Shown piece by piece: positions 15,365 through 16,225 of a stretch of 16,225 nt of DNA. The first letter of the stretch is position 1. Every line of letters begins with the position of its first letter. The notes beneath the pieces were generated by a model that had not been told where the DNA came from, ran no database searches, and saw nothing but the letters and a program-made list of their open reading frames with translations. Position numbers and translations under genes: made by a program. Source of the DNA: Nitrosomonas sp. (GTDB lineage Bacteria; Pseudomonadota; Gammaproteobacteria; Burkholderiales; Nitrosomonadaceae); NCBI GenBank assembly GCA_005779435.1, contig SXJH01000142.1, forward strand, positions 1 to 16,225, given 5' to 3'.

Positions 15365-16225
15365 GCCCGTTGCCGCCATTGCTGTTTCTTGGCGATCGTA
15401 AACGCATAAATGCCGAGCGATGCCAGCATTAGCGCATCCAACCACCAGACGCCCGGAATGCTGCCGACAACGCCTTGCTCCACCCAGGTTTTGGCTAGGC
15501 CGCTGAAGTTATAGTAGGCGGCGAAAACCAATGCAGCCAACAGATAAGTTCGTTCGGTTTTATCTTGACGCGGAGTCGATCGAATGAAAGTTACCGCGAT
15601 CAGCGCCAGCAAAATCGCACCGAGCGGGCGGGAAATACGCCACTGCAATTCCGCAATATCGCGCGGTTGATCCGATTCCCACAAGGTACGGGTGGCCGCC
15701 GCTTTGCGCCGGTAATTCATGACGTAATCGTTGTCGATGAAGTAAGTCATTTTTTCAAACTGAATCTTGTCGTCAATATCGACGGCATTGGCCAACCGAT
15801 ATACCATGCCTTCGGATAGCAGGATATGCGGCCTGGGTTCGTTTTCGGTTGGCTGAATCTGCTTGGCCTGTTTGGCGATGACGATTTCGCTGCTCTCCGG
15901 TTTTTTTATGAAATGGAAAATATGGTACATTTGTTTGTCGGTGTCGTCTTTGCTGCGCACATAGATGACCCGGCCGGTTTTCTCGCTGCCGTAAAACCGC
16001 CCGGCCTGGAAGCGATTGGTGTTCAAATCCGCTTCCGCCTGCGCATCGAGCAGGTAGCTCTCGCCATACGCCCAAGGACGGACGTACGCGGACAATATTC
16101 CGCTGATGACGCCGATCGGTATTGCGACGACCAATACCACCAGCACAATGCGTTTGCCGCTGATGCCGCTGGCGCGCATTACGTTTAACTCGTGATCTTT
16201 GTTGAGCCGTCCCAAGCCGATGATA
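15361..16225 (-). CDS. lptF: LPS export permease LptF, C-terminal part (runs off right edge)
   Basis: Partner of LptG in the LptB2FG transporter. The window holds the last 287 codons. The reading frame is open to the right edge, so the true start lies outside. Visible parts, in order: the cytoplasmic coupling segment LGRLNKDHELNVMRASGISG, a membrane helix (IVLVVLVVAIPIGVISGILSAYV), a periplasmic jellyroll of about 140 residues (AGRFYGSEKTGRVIYVRSK to NYRRKAAATRTLW), and three C-terminal helices (PLGAILLALIAVTFI, TYLLAALVFAAYYNFSGLA, WWLDALMLASLGIYAFTI). Family layout and the order lptF-lptG agree with other Gram-negative genomes. The stop overlaps the lptG start by four bases. Confidence 0.93.
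   Translation of the reverse strand, partial: IIGLGRLNKDHELNVMRASGISGKRIVLVVLVVAIPIGVISGILSAYVRPWAYGESYLLDAQAEADLNTNRFQAGRFYGSEKTGRVIYVRSKDDTDKQMYHIFHFIKKPESSEIVIAKQAKQIQPTENEPRPHILLSEGMVYRLANAVDIDDKIQFEKMTYFIDNDYVMNYRRKAAATRTLWESDQPRDIAELQWRISRPLGAILLALIAVTFIRSTPRQDKTERTYLLAALVFAAYYNFSGLAKTWVEQGVVGSIPGVWWLDALMLASLGIYAFTIAKKQQWRQRA

Noticed and set aside
14850..15407. Minus-strand open frame of 185 codons in another frame of lptG
   Set aside because: LptG is clear in its own frame with the expected helices; this alternative is Arg/Gly rich and is a frame shadow.

Overview
The window is ordinary, gene-dense bacterial core genome. The gene neighbourhoods def-fmt-rsmB-DUF4390-ntrY-ntrX and lysM-dprA-smg-topB are familiar from Betaproteobacteria. 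Together with the moderate GC content and the protein sequences, they suggest a Nitrosomonas-like member of the Nitrosomonadales. That placement is an impression from gene order and protein style, not a proof. I see no tRNA, rRNA, CRISPR array, insertion sequence, prophage or other mobile element, and no stretch above about 150 bases without a gene.

Left part, minus strand (1-7608). Transcription runs from right to left: def (peptide deformylase), fmt (Met-tRNA formyltransferase), rsmB (16S rRNA m5C967 methyltransferase), a secreted DUF4390-type protein, ntrY (sensor kinase), ntrX (response regulator) and the 5' end of tkt (transketolase), which leaves the window at base 1. def to ntrY is tightly packed, with overlapping stops and starts. 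ntrX has a good sigma70-type promoter of its own in the 117-base gap after ntrY, and tkt has another promoter. The first genes handle initiator-Met formylation and removal plus ribosomal RNA modification. ntrYX form a two-component system of the nitrogen/redox type.

Middle, plus strand (7704-13028). Diverging from def are a LysM-domain exported protein, dprA (DNA uptake and recombination mediator), smg (DUF494) and topB (DNA topoisomerase III with C-terminal zinc ribbons and a lysine-rich tail). A GC-rich stem-loop separates topB from a convergent gene for a small exported protein that I do not recognise (13047-13697, minus).

Right part. A membrane-anchored Bcp/PrxQ-type peroxiredoxin (13774-14346, plus) diverges from the unknown gene. 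Its 3' end overlaps by 44 bases, tail to tail, the end of lptG. lptF and lptG (minus strand, ATGA overlap) encode the inner-membrane permease pair of the LPS export transporter. lptF continues beyond the right edge.

The most interesting points are the NtrX, whose AAA+ domain has lost nearly all its catalytic and sigma54-contact residues while keeping the receiver and DNA-binding domains, and the unrecognised exported protein, whose start codon sits in an inverted repeat. I found no clear sign of a wholly new multi-gene system.
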